A DNA stretch of 64,000 nt from ZC4RG17 sp036380875. Lineage in GTDB: Bacteria; Actinomycetota; Acidimicrobiia; Spongiisociales; ZC4RG35. The stretch spans positions 1 to 64,000 of the forward strand of contig DASVDX010000022.1 of the NCBI GenBank assembly GCA_036380875.1, read 5' to 3'. The position numbers were made by a program, and so were the translations under genes. Shown here piece after piece: positions 17,534 to 24,873 of the stretch. Numbering within the stretch: the first letter of the stretch is position 1; each line of letters begins with the position of its first letter. Under the pieces are notes generated by a model, which had not been told where the DNA came from, searched no databases, and worked only from the letters and a program-made list of their open reading frames with translations.

Positions 17534-18640
17534 GTGGCGTCGACAGCGGCAGTCGCTGCCGCCATCGCCGTCGCCCCCTCGCAGGGCGAGCCGCGCACCC
17601 TCGCCACCTACACCCTGGCGCCGGTGGTGGGTGCCCTGTCGCTCCTGCGGAGGCGATGGCCGCTCGGGGCGCTGCTCGTCTCGGCGGCGAGTCTCCAGAT
17701 CTACAACCTGTTGGACAATCCCGGCATCTTCGCCGCCGTCCCCCTTTCGGTGACGCTCGCTGCCGCCTGGGCGTCCGGACATCGACTGGTGTCGCTCGCC
17801 CTGGCGGTGTGGTTCGGCGTGAGCCCGGTCGTGTTCGCCCTGGTGGCCGACCTCCCGGAAGCGATGCGGACTCTGATCCTCGAGGGGGCGATTCCCGACG
17901 CAGCGCTGTTGGCTTCGGTCCTGCTGCTCGGGGAGGCCATCCGGAGCCGTCGCCAGCTGGACCGAGCCCACAACCTCCTCCTCGCCGAGCAGGACAGATC
18001 GGAGGCGCTCCTCCTCAACGTGCTTCCGGCCAGCATCGCCGACCGTCTCAAGCAGGACGAGAAAGTGATCGCCGACCAGTTCGACGACGTAACGGTGATG
18101 TTCGCCGACCTGGTGGGCTTCACCCAGGCCAGCCAGCAGGTCCGTCCCGACGAGTTGGTGGGGACGCTCGACGAGTTGTTCTCCACGTTCGACCGTCTCG
18201 TCGAACGCCACGGACTGGAGAAGATCAAGACCATCGGCGACGCCTACATGGTCGCCGGCGGGTTGCCCGACCCTAGACCCGATCATGCCGCGGCTGTTGC
18301 CGACATGGCGCTCGCACTGCGTCGCGCCGTCTCGGAGCGGGTCGACCCCGCCGGGCACCCGATGGACGTCCGGATCGGGATCGACACCGGTCCCGTGGTG
18401 GCCGGGGTGATCGGAAGACACAAGTTCGCCTACGACCTCTGGGGGGACACCGTCAACACCGCCAGCCGCATGGAATCCCACGGGGTGCCGGGCCGGATCC
18501 AAGTCACCGAGCGCACGTACCGCCGGCTGCGTGATGCGTACCTCTTCGAGCCGCGTGGACCCGTGGAGATCAAAGGGAAGGGAATCATGGACACGTGGTT
18601 CCTGCTCGGGAGATCGGGCGAAGACGAGCACGACGAATAG
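17534..18640 (+). CDS. Membrane-anchored class III adenylate cyclase
   Basis: 368 residues. The first half is a set of about four or five hydrophobic segments (LATYTLAPVVGALSLL, LVSLALAVWFGVSPVVF and others). A short helical linker (LLAEQDRSEALLLNVLPASIADRL) of cyclase-transducer type follows, then the catalytic domain. All class III catalytic residues are visible: metal Asp in VMFADLVGFT, Lys and Asp in KIKTIGDAYM, the Asp in DLWGDTVN, and Asn and Arg in NTASRM. The Lys/Asp pair predicts ATP as substrate, giving cAMP. The GTG at 17534 is the first standard start; the true N-terminus could be slightly upstream, for example at a CTG at 17480. It is transcribed with the YHS-cyclase gene 11 bp downstream. 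Confidence 0.9.
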   Translation: MASTAAVAAAIAVAPSQGEPRTLATYTLAPVVGALSLLRRRWPLGALLVSAASLQIYNLLDNPGIFAAVPLSVTLAAAWASGHRLVSLALAVWFGVSPVVFALVADLPEAMRTLILEGAIPDAALLASVLLLGEAIRSRRQLDRAHNLLLAEQDRSEALLLNVLPASIADRLKQDEKVIADQFDDVTVMFADLVGFTQASQQVRPDELVGTLDELFSTFDRLVERHGLEKIKTIGDAYMVAGGLPDPRPDHAAAVADMALALRRAVSERVDPAGHPMDVRIGIDTGPVVAGVIGRHKFAYDLWGDTVNTASRMESHGVPGRIQVTERTYRRLRDAYLFEPRGPVEIKGKGIMDTWFLLGRSGEDEHDE

Positions 18641-18651
18641 AGGAGCCTCCA

Positions 18652-20031
18652 ATGGCCATGGCCATCGACCCCGTGTGCGGGATGAGGATCGACACCGACG
18701 ATGCCGTCGCCCGCACCGAATACGAAGGAACCACGTACTACTTCTGCAGCCGGGTGTGTTACGAGGCGTTCGTCGCCGACCAGGGGCTGTACGCGATCGG
18801 GTCCGGGAGCGATCGCCTGGACGAAGAGGAGTTGGCGAAGCGCGGCTTCACGACCCCCGAGCACGTCGCCCGGCTGGTCGAACTGGGGATCGTGGATCCG
18901 AAGGACGGAACATTCGACCAAGAGGACGTCATGCGGGTGCGGGTCGTCGCTCAGCTGCAGGAAGCAGGCATCGAGCTCGGAGCGCTGGCCGAGGCGCTAC
19001 GCAGCGGCCACCTCACGCTGGGCTACATGCAGTCTTCGGCGAGGAAGCACCCGCGTTCCAAGGCGACCTTCGCCGGGGTAGCCGAAGAGATCGGGGTCGG
19101 CTTCGACGTCCTCGAACGCCTCTATCTGGCGATGGGGCTGGCGCGACCCGCCCCCGACGAGCCGGCGCGAGAAGAAGACAGGCAGGCTCTCCGGGGACTA
19201 GGGGTCTTGTTCGAGGCCGGCGTCGAGGTCGACGATGTCATTCGGATGGCACGGCTGTGGGGAGACAGCGTCCGAAAGATCGCCCAATACGTCCCGCACT
19301 ACTTCCACAACACCGTCGAGCAGCAGTACCGCAACCAGGGATTGTCCGACAACCGGGCCTACGAGGAGGCACTACGCCAGGTCGGGTTGCGCATCGGGCG
19401 TTCCGGCGAAGACTTCCTCGGGTGGCTGTTCCGACGGCATACCGACAACTTTGCCGTCGCTCACCAGTTCGAGCACGTGGAGGCGGGTCTCGAGTTGGCC
19501 GGCGTGAGGCGGCGGTCGGAGCGGGGGATCGAGGCGGCGGTGTTCGCCGACCTGTCCGGGTTCACCGAGCTCACCGAACGTTCCGGCGACCGAGCCGCCG
19601 CCGACGTCGCCTTGTCTCTCGCCGAACTGGCCACGGAGGAGGCTGGGCGTCATGGCGGAGAAGTCGTCAAGCTCCTCGGCGACGGTGTCCTCCTCCACCT
19701 ACCTGACCCGACCGACGCCGTGCACGTCGCCCTGGCGATCGTCGACGGGGCCGACTCGTTGGGTCTTCCCCCCGCCCATGTCGGCGTCGAGGCCGGGTCG
19801 ATGCTCTACGAGGGCGGCGACTACTTCGGGCGCACGGTCAACCTGGCCGCCCGCATCGCCTCGGAGGCGGGGCCGGGGCAGGTGTTCGTAGGGGAGGGGG
19901 TCGCCGCCAATGCCGCTGCCGAGGATTTCTCCCTCATCACAGCCGGTCATTTCACCCTGAAGGGCGTCTCCGGGAAGGTGGAGATCTTCGAGGTGACACG
20001 TGGCGCAACTCCGCCCCAGGGGACTGGTTGA
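18652..20031 (+). CDS. YHS-domain class III adenylate cyclase
   Basis: 459 residues. Residues about 5-45 are a YHS/TRASH-type metal-binding domain (DPVCGM, YYFCSRVCYEAF). Residues about 55-270 are helical and resemble the autoinhibitory regulatory region of actinobacterial cyclases such as Rv1264. The last 180 residues are a class III cyclase with metal Asp in AVFADLSGFTE, Lys and Asp in VKLLGDGV, and NLAARI with the Asn and Arg intact, so activity is plausible. The ATG at 18652 follows AGGAG by 6 bases and lies 11 bp after the preceding cyclase stop. The Cys-rich YHS domain suggests control of cAMP synthesis by a metal ion or redox state. Confidence 0.87.
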   Translation: MAMAIDPVCGMRIDTDDAVARTEYEGTTYYFCSRVCYEAFVADQGLYAIGSGSDRLDEEELAKRGFTTPEHVARLVELGIVDPKDGTFDQEDVMRVRVVAQLQEAGIELGALAEALRSGHLTLGYMQSSARKHPRSKATFAGVAEEIGVGFDVLERLYLAMGLARPAPDEPAREEDRQALRGLGVLFEAGVEVDDVIRMARLWGDSVRKIAQYVPHYFHNTVEQQYRNQGLSDNRAYEEALRQVGLRIGRSGEDFLGWLFRRHTDNFAVAHQFEHVEAGLELAGVRRRSERGIEAAVFADLSGFTELTERSGDRAAADVALSLAELATEEAGRHGGEVVKLLGDGVLLHLPDPTDAVHVALAIVDGADSLGLPPAHVGVEAGSMLYEGGDYFGRTVNLAARIASEAGPGQVFVGEGVAANAAAEDFSLITAGHFTLKGVSGKVEIFEVTRGATPPQGTG

Positions 20032-20067
20032 CGGGGCGAGGGAGCCGGCTCTAAGGTGCGGCGGGTA

Positions 20068-20079
20068 ATCGATTATCGA
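20068..20079. promoter_or_regulatory. Putative GntR operator or shared promoter element (left copy)
   Basis: ATCGATTATCGA, containing the perfect 11-bp inverted repeat TCGATTATCGA (20069-20079) and overlapping a second palindrome TAATCGATTA (20066-20075). It lies 44 bp upstream of the phosphotransferase operon start. The identical 12 bases occur at 29735-29746 in front of the convergent SDR operon. The GntR protein encoded in the operon is the natural candidate to bind it. The GATAAT/GATTAT core could alternatively be part of a -10 element. Confidence 0.6.
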
Positions 20080-20122
20080 AGATAGGACCCGCGACCGGAG
20101 GCGAGCTGGAGAGGAGGACTCC

Positions 20123-21910
20123 GTGGCCGACAGCAGCCCTGTGATCAAGCAGTTCCTGGGAGACGAGAGCTTCCCGATCGAGTGGGAGTCCGAAGAGGAG
20201 AAGAAGCTCTTCTGGTTCTTCGACGACCTCCACTGTCCACAGCCTCTCTCGCCCATGTACTTCGACATCGGCGGATGGTGGCTGACCTGCGATCACATGT
20301 TCCGGCGATTCGGCACCCCGTTCGCCGTCGACTGGGTCGCCAAGAACGTCAACGGCTATCTGTACACGGCTGCCATCCCGGCGGACCCCGACGTCCGCGT
20401 CGATGCCATGGAGTACGGGTACCGCTACGTGCCGCGGGTGCCGAAGGACGACCCCAACTACGCCGCCGAGATGGGCGCCTACCTGAACGCCGTGCTCCCG
20501 GTGTACGGCCAGCACTTCGCCGACTGGTGGGAGAACCGCCTCGTCCCGGAGATGAAGCGGAACTTCGCCTACCTCGAGGAGAAGATCGACAACTGGCAGG
20601 ACATCTCTCTGATGGAGTGGGCGACGATCCTCGAGGACGCCATCGACATCCACGATCGCCACTGGAAGATCCACTGGATGCTCAACTTCGCCCAGTTGTC
20701 CGCCACCTTGAACCTCGAGGCGACGATGCGCGAGGTGAAGGGTGAGGTAGACCCGGAGATCCTCGGCCGCCTGCAGAACTCCGCCAAGGACCGCAACTGG
20801 GACTCGATCGAGGCCCTGTGGAAGATGAAGGAGGAGATCGTCGCCGACGAGGAGCTGTCGACGATCTTCGCCCGTGAGACCGGTGTCGACGTGATGGCGG
20901 CGCTCGAGGCCTCAGAGCGCGGCCGCCGCTTCATCGAGGAGCGACTCCGCCCCTACCAGCGCGAGTTCGGCTGGCATTCGGTGTGGAGCCACGAGTTCAT
21001 CTTCCCCACTCGCTTCGAGCGTCCCGAGCCGATCCTCGAGGTGATCAAGGGCTACATCGAAACCGACTACGACTACCCGGCGCGGGTGGAGGAGCTGAGA
21101 AAGGACATCGAGGAGGCGTCCCGGCAGCTGCTCGAAGGCCTCGAGGGCGAAGCCCTCGAGAAGTTGCGGGCGGCGAACGAGATCAACCTGAAGATGGCGC
21201 CGCTCACGCCCGACCACCACTTCTACATCGACCAGGGCACCAACGCCCATCTCCGGGTCGTGCTGGTCTGCATCGGCCGAAAGCTCGTCGAAGCCGGTCA
21301 TCTCGACGACCCCGAGGACGTGATCTTCCTGCGCTACAACGAGTTGCGCCGGTTCATGGCCGACCCGGAGAACTTCGACGCCCGCAGCATCGTGTCACAG
21401 CGCAAAGACGAGAGGGAGGCGGCCTACGACATCCGGCCCCGGGACTGGATCGGCACGGCCACGGAGCAGGCCCTCTCGTTCCCGTACCTCGGCCTGTGGG
21501 GCTTCCCCGAACGCCTGTACATGGAGCAGCCGGAAGCCGAGGACCAGGTCAACGGCCTCGCGGCTTCTCCCGGCGTCGTCACCGGCACGGCCAAGGTCGT
21601 GTTGAGCGTGGACGAGTTCGACCAGGTCGAGAAGGGCGACATCCTCGTCTGCCAGATGACGAACCCGGCGTGGGTGGTGCTCTTCACCAAGATCTCCGGC
21701 CTCGTCACCGACGCGGGAGGCACCGCCTCGCATCCTGCCGTTCTCGCCCGCGAGTTCGGGATCCCCGCGGTCATCGGAACGTCCGTCGCCACGTCGCGGA
21801 TCGAGTCGGGAGACAAGTTGCGCGTGAACGGATCGACCGGTGTGGTGGAGATCCTCGGCGCCGACCACCAGGAGCGCGAGGCCCCCGCCAGCGACCTGTT
21901 CACTACATGA
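20123..21910 (+). CDS. PEP-synthase-like swivelling-His-domain subunit of a split phosphotransferase
   Basis: 595 residues (about 67 kDa). The C-terminal 90 residues are the PEP-utilising mobile domain with the phosphorylatable His537 in GGTASHPAVLAREFGIPAV. The upstream 480 residues are a helical domain like the middle region of rifampin phosphotransferase and of the large phenylphosphate synthase subunit. There is no ATP-grasp domain and no PEP/pyruvate-binding TIM barrel, so it is not PEP synthase or pyruvate phosphate dikinase. It would accept a phosphoryl group from the separately encoded ATP-grasp subunit at 22614 and transfer it to an unknown substrate. The GTG start follows GAGAGGAGG. 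Its stop overlaps the GntR start (ATGA). Confidence 0.85.
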   Translation: MADSSPVIKQFLGDESFPIEWESEEEKKLFWFFDDLHCPQPLSPMYFDIGGWWLTCDHMFRRFGTPFAVDWVAKNVNGYLYTAAIPADPDVRVDAMEYGYRYVPRVPKDDPNYAAEMGAYLNAVLPVYGQHFADWWENRLVPEMKRNFAYLEEKIDNWQDISLMEWATILEDAIDIHDRHWKIHWMLNFAQLSATLNLEATMREVKGEVDPEILGRLQNSAKDRNWDSIEALWKMKEEIVADEELSTIFARETGVDVMAALEASERGRRFIEERLRPYQREFGWHSVWSHEFIFPTRFERPEPILEVIKGYIETDYDYPARVEELRKDIEEASRQLLEGLEGEALEKLRAANEINLKMAPLTPDHHFYIDQGTNAHLRVVLVCIGRKLVEAGHLDDPEDVIFLRYNELRRFMADPENFDARSIVSQRKDEREAAYDIRPRDWIGTATEQALSFPYLGLWGFPERLYMEQPEAEDQVNGLAASPGVVTGTAKVVLSVDEFDQVEKGDILVCQMTNPAWVVLFTKISGLVTDAGGTASHPAVLAREFGIPAVIGTSVATSRIESGDKLRVNGSTGVVEILGADHQEREAPASDLFTT

Positions 21911-22617
21911 CCGCAGAACGAGACGAAATCGAGCGAGACGACTTCGGACGCGAGGACCTCAACCGCGAGGTCCTCAGCGTTCAGGTGAAGGACCGGATCC
22001 TGCAGTGGATCATGGAGGGCGAGTTGCCGCCAGGCTCCCGCATCGTCGAGACGCGGGTGGCCCGCCGCCTCGGGGTCAGCCAGGCCCCGGTCCGGGAGGC
22101 GCTGAGGGACCTCGCCAGCGTCGGCATCGTCCAGGTGGAGCCCTATAGGGGAGCGTTCGTTCGCGAGCCGAGCCGTGAGGAGCTCGTCGAGGCGATGACC
22201 CTGCGGGGGGAGCTCGAAGCGCTCGGCGCCCGATGGGCGGTGGAGCGCATCACCGACGAGGACCTGGCCGAACTGCGGTGGCTGATCGGCGCCATGGAGG
22301 AAGCCGCCGAAGCCCACGACACCCACGCTCACGCCCTCCACAACACGAGATTCCACCAGCGGATCATGGAAGCCTCCGGCAATCGCTCGTTGTTGTGGGT
22401 GTGGTCGCTCCTCGAGCCCATGGCCCGCACCTACTACACGGCCGCCGTGTCGGGGGCAGACCTCGGCTGGCTCGGCCGCCGGCACGTAGCGATTCTCGAG
22501 GCGCTCGAGTCCCGTGACGCCGAGAAGGTGGCCGACGTGATGCGGGCCCACGCCATGGAGGCCGAAGAGATCGTTCTGTCCCACTACCCCGACACTGAAG
22601 GAGGAGACCCGCGGTGA
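21907..22617 (+). CDS. GntR-family regulator, FadR/FCD subfamily
   Basis: 236 residues with an N-terminal winged HTH (GELPPGSRIVETRVARRLGV then SQAPVREALRDL) and a C-terminal all-helical FCD ligand domain. His-containing segments (HNTRFHQRIMEASGN, RRHVAILEALESRD, MRAHAMEA) fit the FCD metal site. FCD regulators usually sense organic acids or sugar acids. The gene sits inside the operon, overlapping both neighbours by 4 bp (ATGA and GTGA), so it is co-translated with the two phosphotransferase subunits that flank it. It is the probable binder of the palindromes at 20068 and 29735. Confidence 0.92.
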   Translation: MTAERDEIERDDFGREDLNREVLSVQVKDRILQWIMEGELPPGSRIVETRVARRLGVSQAPVREALRDLASVGIVQVEPYRGAFVREPSREELVEAMTLRGELEALGARWAVERITDEDLAELRWLIGAMEEAAEAHDTHAHALHNTRFHQRIMEASGNRSLLWVWSLLEPMARTYYTAAVSGADLGWLGRRHVAILEALESRDAEKVADVMRAHAMEAEEIVLSHYPDTEGGDPR

Positions 22618-23558
22618 CCACCCAGGCAGACGCCATCCTGTGGTTCGACCACGCCGACTGCCGGCGTGTCGAAGTCGCCGGCGGCAAGGGTGCCAGCCTG
22701 GCATCGATGACCGCCTTGGGGCTCCCGGTTCCGCCTGGATTCCTGGTGCCGGCTTCGGCACTCGACCGGGCGCTGCACCAATCCGGCCACGCCTCCGAGA
22801 TGCTCTCGGTCCTCTCCTCGATCAAGGGGGAGAACGACGTCGAGCCCGCCTCGGAGCAGCTGCAGAGGCTCGTGCTGGACTCCCCGATCACCGGAACGCT
22901 GGCCGAAGCCATCGCCGATGCCTACGAGAGCCTCGATCAGGGCGGCGGGGTGGCGGTCCGCTCGAGCGCCTGTGCCGAAGACGGGGAGGTGGCCAGTTAC
23001 GCCGGCCAGCAGGACACCTACCTCAACGTGAGAGGCGCCGACCAGGTGCTCCACTACGTCAACCGTTGCTGGGCCTCGTTCTTCGGGACCCGTGCCCTCT
23101 TCTACCGCCGTCTCAAGGGGTCGCTCCAGGACCTGGGGATGGCCGTCGTCGTTCAACGCCAACTCGACGCCGACAAGGCGGGCGTCATGTTCACGATCGA
23201 CCCGGTTCGGCGCCGCCGCGACCAGCTTCTCATCGAGGCGGCGTGGGGCCTGGGCGAGGCTGTCGTCTCCGGGGCGGTGATCCCTGACCAATACATCGTG
23301 GCCCGGGACGGCCGGCTCAAGAAGGCGCAGGTGTCGCGCCAGGACAAGATGGTCGTGCGCCGGGCCGACGGAGGGACGGAAGAGGTCGAGCTCTCCGAGG
23401 ATCAGGCGACCAGCCAGGTCCTGGACGAAGCCGAACTGTCCCAGCTCGTCGAGCTGGGGCTGCGGGCCGAAGAGATCTTCGGCGGTCCCCAGGACGTGGA
23501 GTGGGCGTTCGAGAACGGAAGCCTCTACCTCCTCCAGTCCCGCCCTGTGACCGCCTGA
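22614..23558 (+). CDS. PEP/pyruvate-binding ATP-grasp subunit of a split phosphotransferase
   Basis: 314 residues (about 34 kDa) matching only the N-terminal ATP-grasp half of PEP synthase. Visible motifs are GGKGASLASM (residues 23-32), AVRSSACAEDG (114-124) then ASYAGQQDTYLNV, VMFTIDPV, and the terminal LLQSRPVT. It stops where the full-length enzyme would continue into the swivelling His domain, which is supplied by the gene at 20123. The split matches phenylphosphate synthase of Thauera aromatica, where a 70-kDa His subunit and a 40-kDa ATP subunit are separate. The GTG start overlaps the GntR stop (GTGA). The predicted reaction is ATP-dependent transfer of a phosphoryl group to the His subunit. 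Confidence 0.88.
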   Translation: MTTQADAILWFDHADCRRVEVAGGKGASLASMTALGLPVPPGFLVPASALDRALHQSGHASEMLSVLSSIKGENDVEPASEQLQRLVLDSPITGTLAEAIADAYESLDQGGGVAVRSSACAEDGEVASYAGQQDTYLNVRGADQVLHYVNRCWASFFGTRALFYRRLKGSLQDLGMAVVVQRQLDADKAGVMFTIDPVRRRRDQLLIEAAWGLGEAVVSGAVIPDQYIVARDGRLKKAQVSRQDKMVVRRADGGTEEVELSEDQATSQVLDEAELSQLVELGLRAEEIFGGPQDVEWAFENGSLYLLQSRPVTA

Positions 23559-23560
23559 TC

Positions 23561-24400
23561 GTGTTCGGTTACGCCCGACCCGAGTCACTTCCCGAAGCCC
23601 TCGAGCTCGTCGGCGCCGGGGCCCGCCCGCTCGCCGGCGGCACCGATCTCTTGGTCGGTCTGAGAAAAGGCAAGTTCACCGCGGACCGGGTGGTCGACCT
23701 GAAGGCGATCACGGAGCTCCAGCCAGCGATCTACGAGACCCATGGCGGTTGGGAGATCACCGCCGGCACGGTGATGAGTGACATCGTCGACCACCCGGGC
23801 GTCCGGGCGAGATATCCGGCGCTGGTCCAGGCGGCATCTGCGGTCGGCTCTATCCAGATCCGCAACCGGGCGACGCTGGCCGGCAACGTGTGCAACGCCT
23901 CTCCCGCCGCCGACACGGCTCCGCCGCTCCTCGTCTACGACGCCTCCGTCGTGGTCGCGGGGGCCGACGGCGAGCGCACGATCTCGCTCGTCGACTTCTT
24001 CGTGGGTCCCGGCCAGACAGCCCTCCTCCCCGGCGAGCTGGTGACCCGTCTGGTGCTGCCGCCTCCCACACGGTCCGCCGCGTTCGCCCGCCTCACCCGG
24101 CGGCGAGGCGTCGACCTGGCGACGGTGAGCGTGTGCTGCGGGGTGGGTGACGACGGCAGTGTCCGCTTCGCCCTCGGCGCCGCCGGACCGCGGCCGCTCG
24201 TGGTGGAGGACACAAGCGGGACGTTGGCGGACCCCGCCGCTCCGGAAGGGGATGTCAGCGGCCGCATCGGCGAGCTCCTCGCAGTCGCCACTCCGATCTC
24301 CGATGTTCGCGCCGGCGCCGACTACCGCCGGGCGATGCTCGAAGTCCTCGCCCACCGGACTCTCGAGGCAGCGTTGGCCCAGAGGGAGGAGCGGCGATGA
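23561..24400 (+). CDS. Molybdenum hydroxylase FAD-binding (medium) subunit
   Basis: 279 residues of the xanthine dehydrogenase/CO dehydrogenase M-subunit family, which passes electrons from the Fe-S subunit to an acceptor through FAD. Diagnostic motifs are AGGTDLLVGLRKG and IRNRATLAGNVCNASPAAD. The GTG at 23561 (VFGYARPESLPEAL) is chosen: it places the family's usual opening at the N-terminus and lies 2 bp after the ATP-grasp stop. A longer in-frame reading would overlap that gene deeply. The stop overlaps the next subunit (ATGA). Confidence 0.93.
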   Translation: MFGYARPESLPEALELVGAGARPLAGGTDLLVGLRKGKFTADRVVDLKAITELQPAIYETHGGWEITAGTVMSDIVDHPGVRARYPALVQAASAVGSIQIRNRATLAGNVCNASPAADTAPPLLVYDASVVVAGADGERTISLVDFFVGPGQTALLPGELVTRLVLPPPTRSAAFARLTRRRGVDLATVSVCCGVGDDGSVRFALGAAGPRPLVVEDTSGTLADPAAPEGDVSGRIGELLAVATPISDVRAGADYRRAMLEVLAHRTLEAALAQREERR

Positions 24401-24873
24401 CCCCGCAGACGATGAACATCACCCTGGTCGTCAACGGCCAGCACCATTCCCTCGACGTCGCCGTCCATCACTCGCTGCTCGACGTGCTCCGCAACGACCT
24501 GGACCTGACCGGGACGAAGGAGTGCTGTGCCGAAGGCGAGTGCGGCGCCTGCACGGTGCGGATGGACGAAAAGGCCGTCAACGCCTGCCTGGTCCTCGCC
24601 GTGGAGGCCGACGGAAGAGACATAACCACCATCGAAGGTCTGGCGACTGAAGACCATCTGAGCCCGGTGCAGCAGGCCTTCCTCGAGGAGGGGGCGGTCC
24701 AATGCGGCTTCTGCATCCCGGGAATGGTCATGTCGGCCGCCTATCTCCTCGAACACAACGACGCGCCCACCGAGGAGGAGATCCGCGAAGCCCTCTCCGG
24801 CAACCTGTGCCGGTGCGCCGGCTACAAGCGGATCGTGCGGGCGGTGCAGCGGGCGGCGGAGGCGGGTAGATGA
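24397..24873 (+). CDS. Molybdenum hydroxylase [2Fe-2S] (small) subunit
   Basis: 158 residues with all eight cluster cysteines. The N-terminal plant-ferredoxin-type cluster has CCAEGECGACTV plus a later Cys in NACLVL. The C-terminal helical cluster has CGFCIPGMVM and LCRCAGYKRI. It carries electrons from the molybdenum centre to FAD. ATGA overlaps link it to both flanking subunits, so the three are made in equal ratio. Confidence 0.95.
   Translation: MTPQTMNITLVVNGQHHSLDVAVHHSLLDVLRNDLDLTGTKECCAEGECGACTVRMDEKAVNACLVLAVEADGRDITTIEGLATEDHLSPVQQAFLEEGAVQCGFCIPGMVMSAAYLLEHNDAPTEEEIREALSGNLCRCAGYKRIVRAVQRAAEAGR

Noticed and set aside
20123..23558. Ordinary PEP synthase or pyruvate phosphate dikinase broken into two pieces by frameshift
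   Set aside because: The order is reversed (His part first), an intact GntR gene lies between the parts, both ends are clean with overlapping starts, and the PEP/pyruvate barrel is missing.
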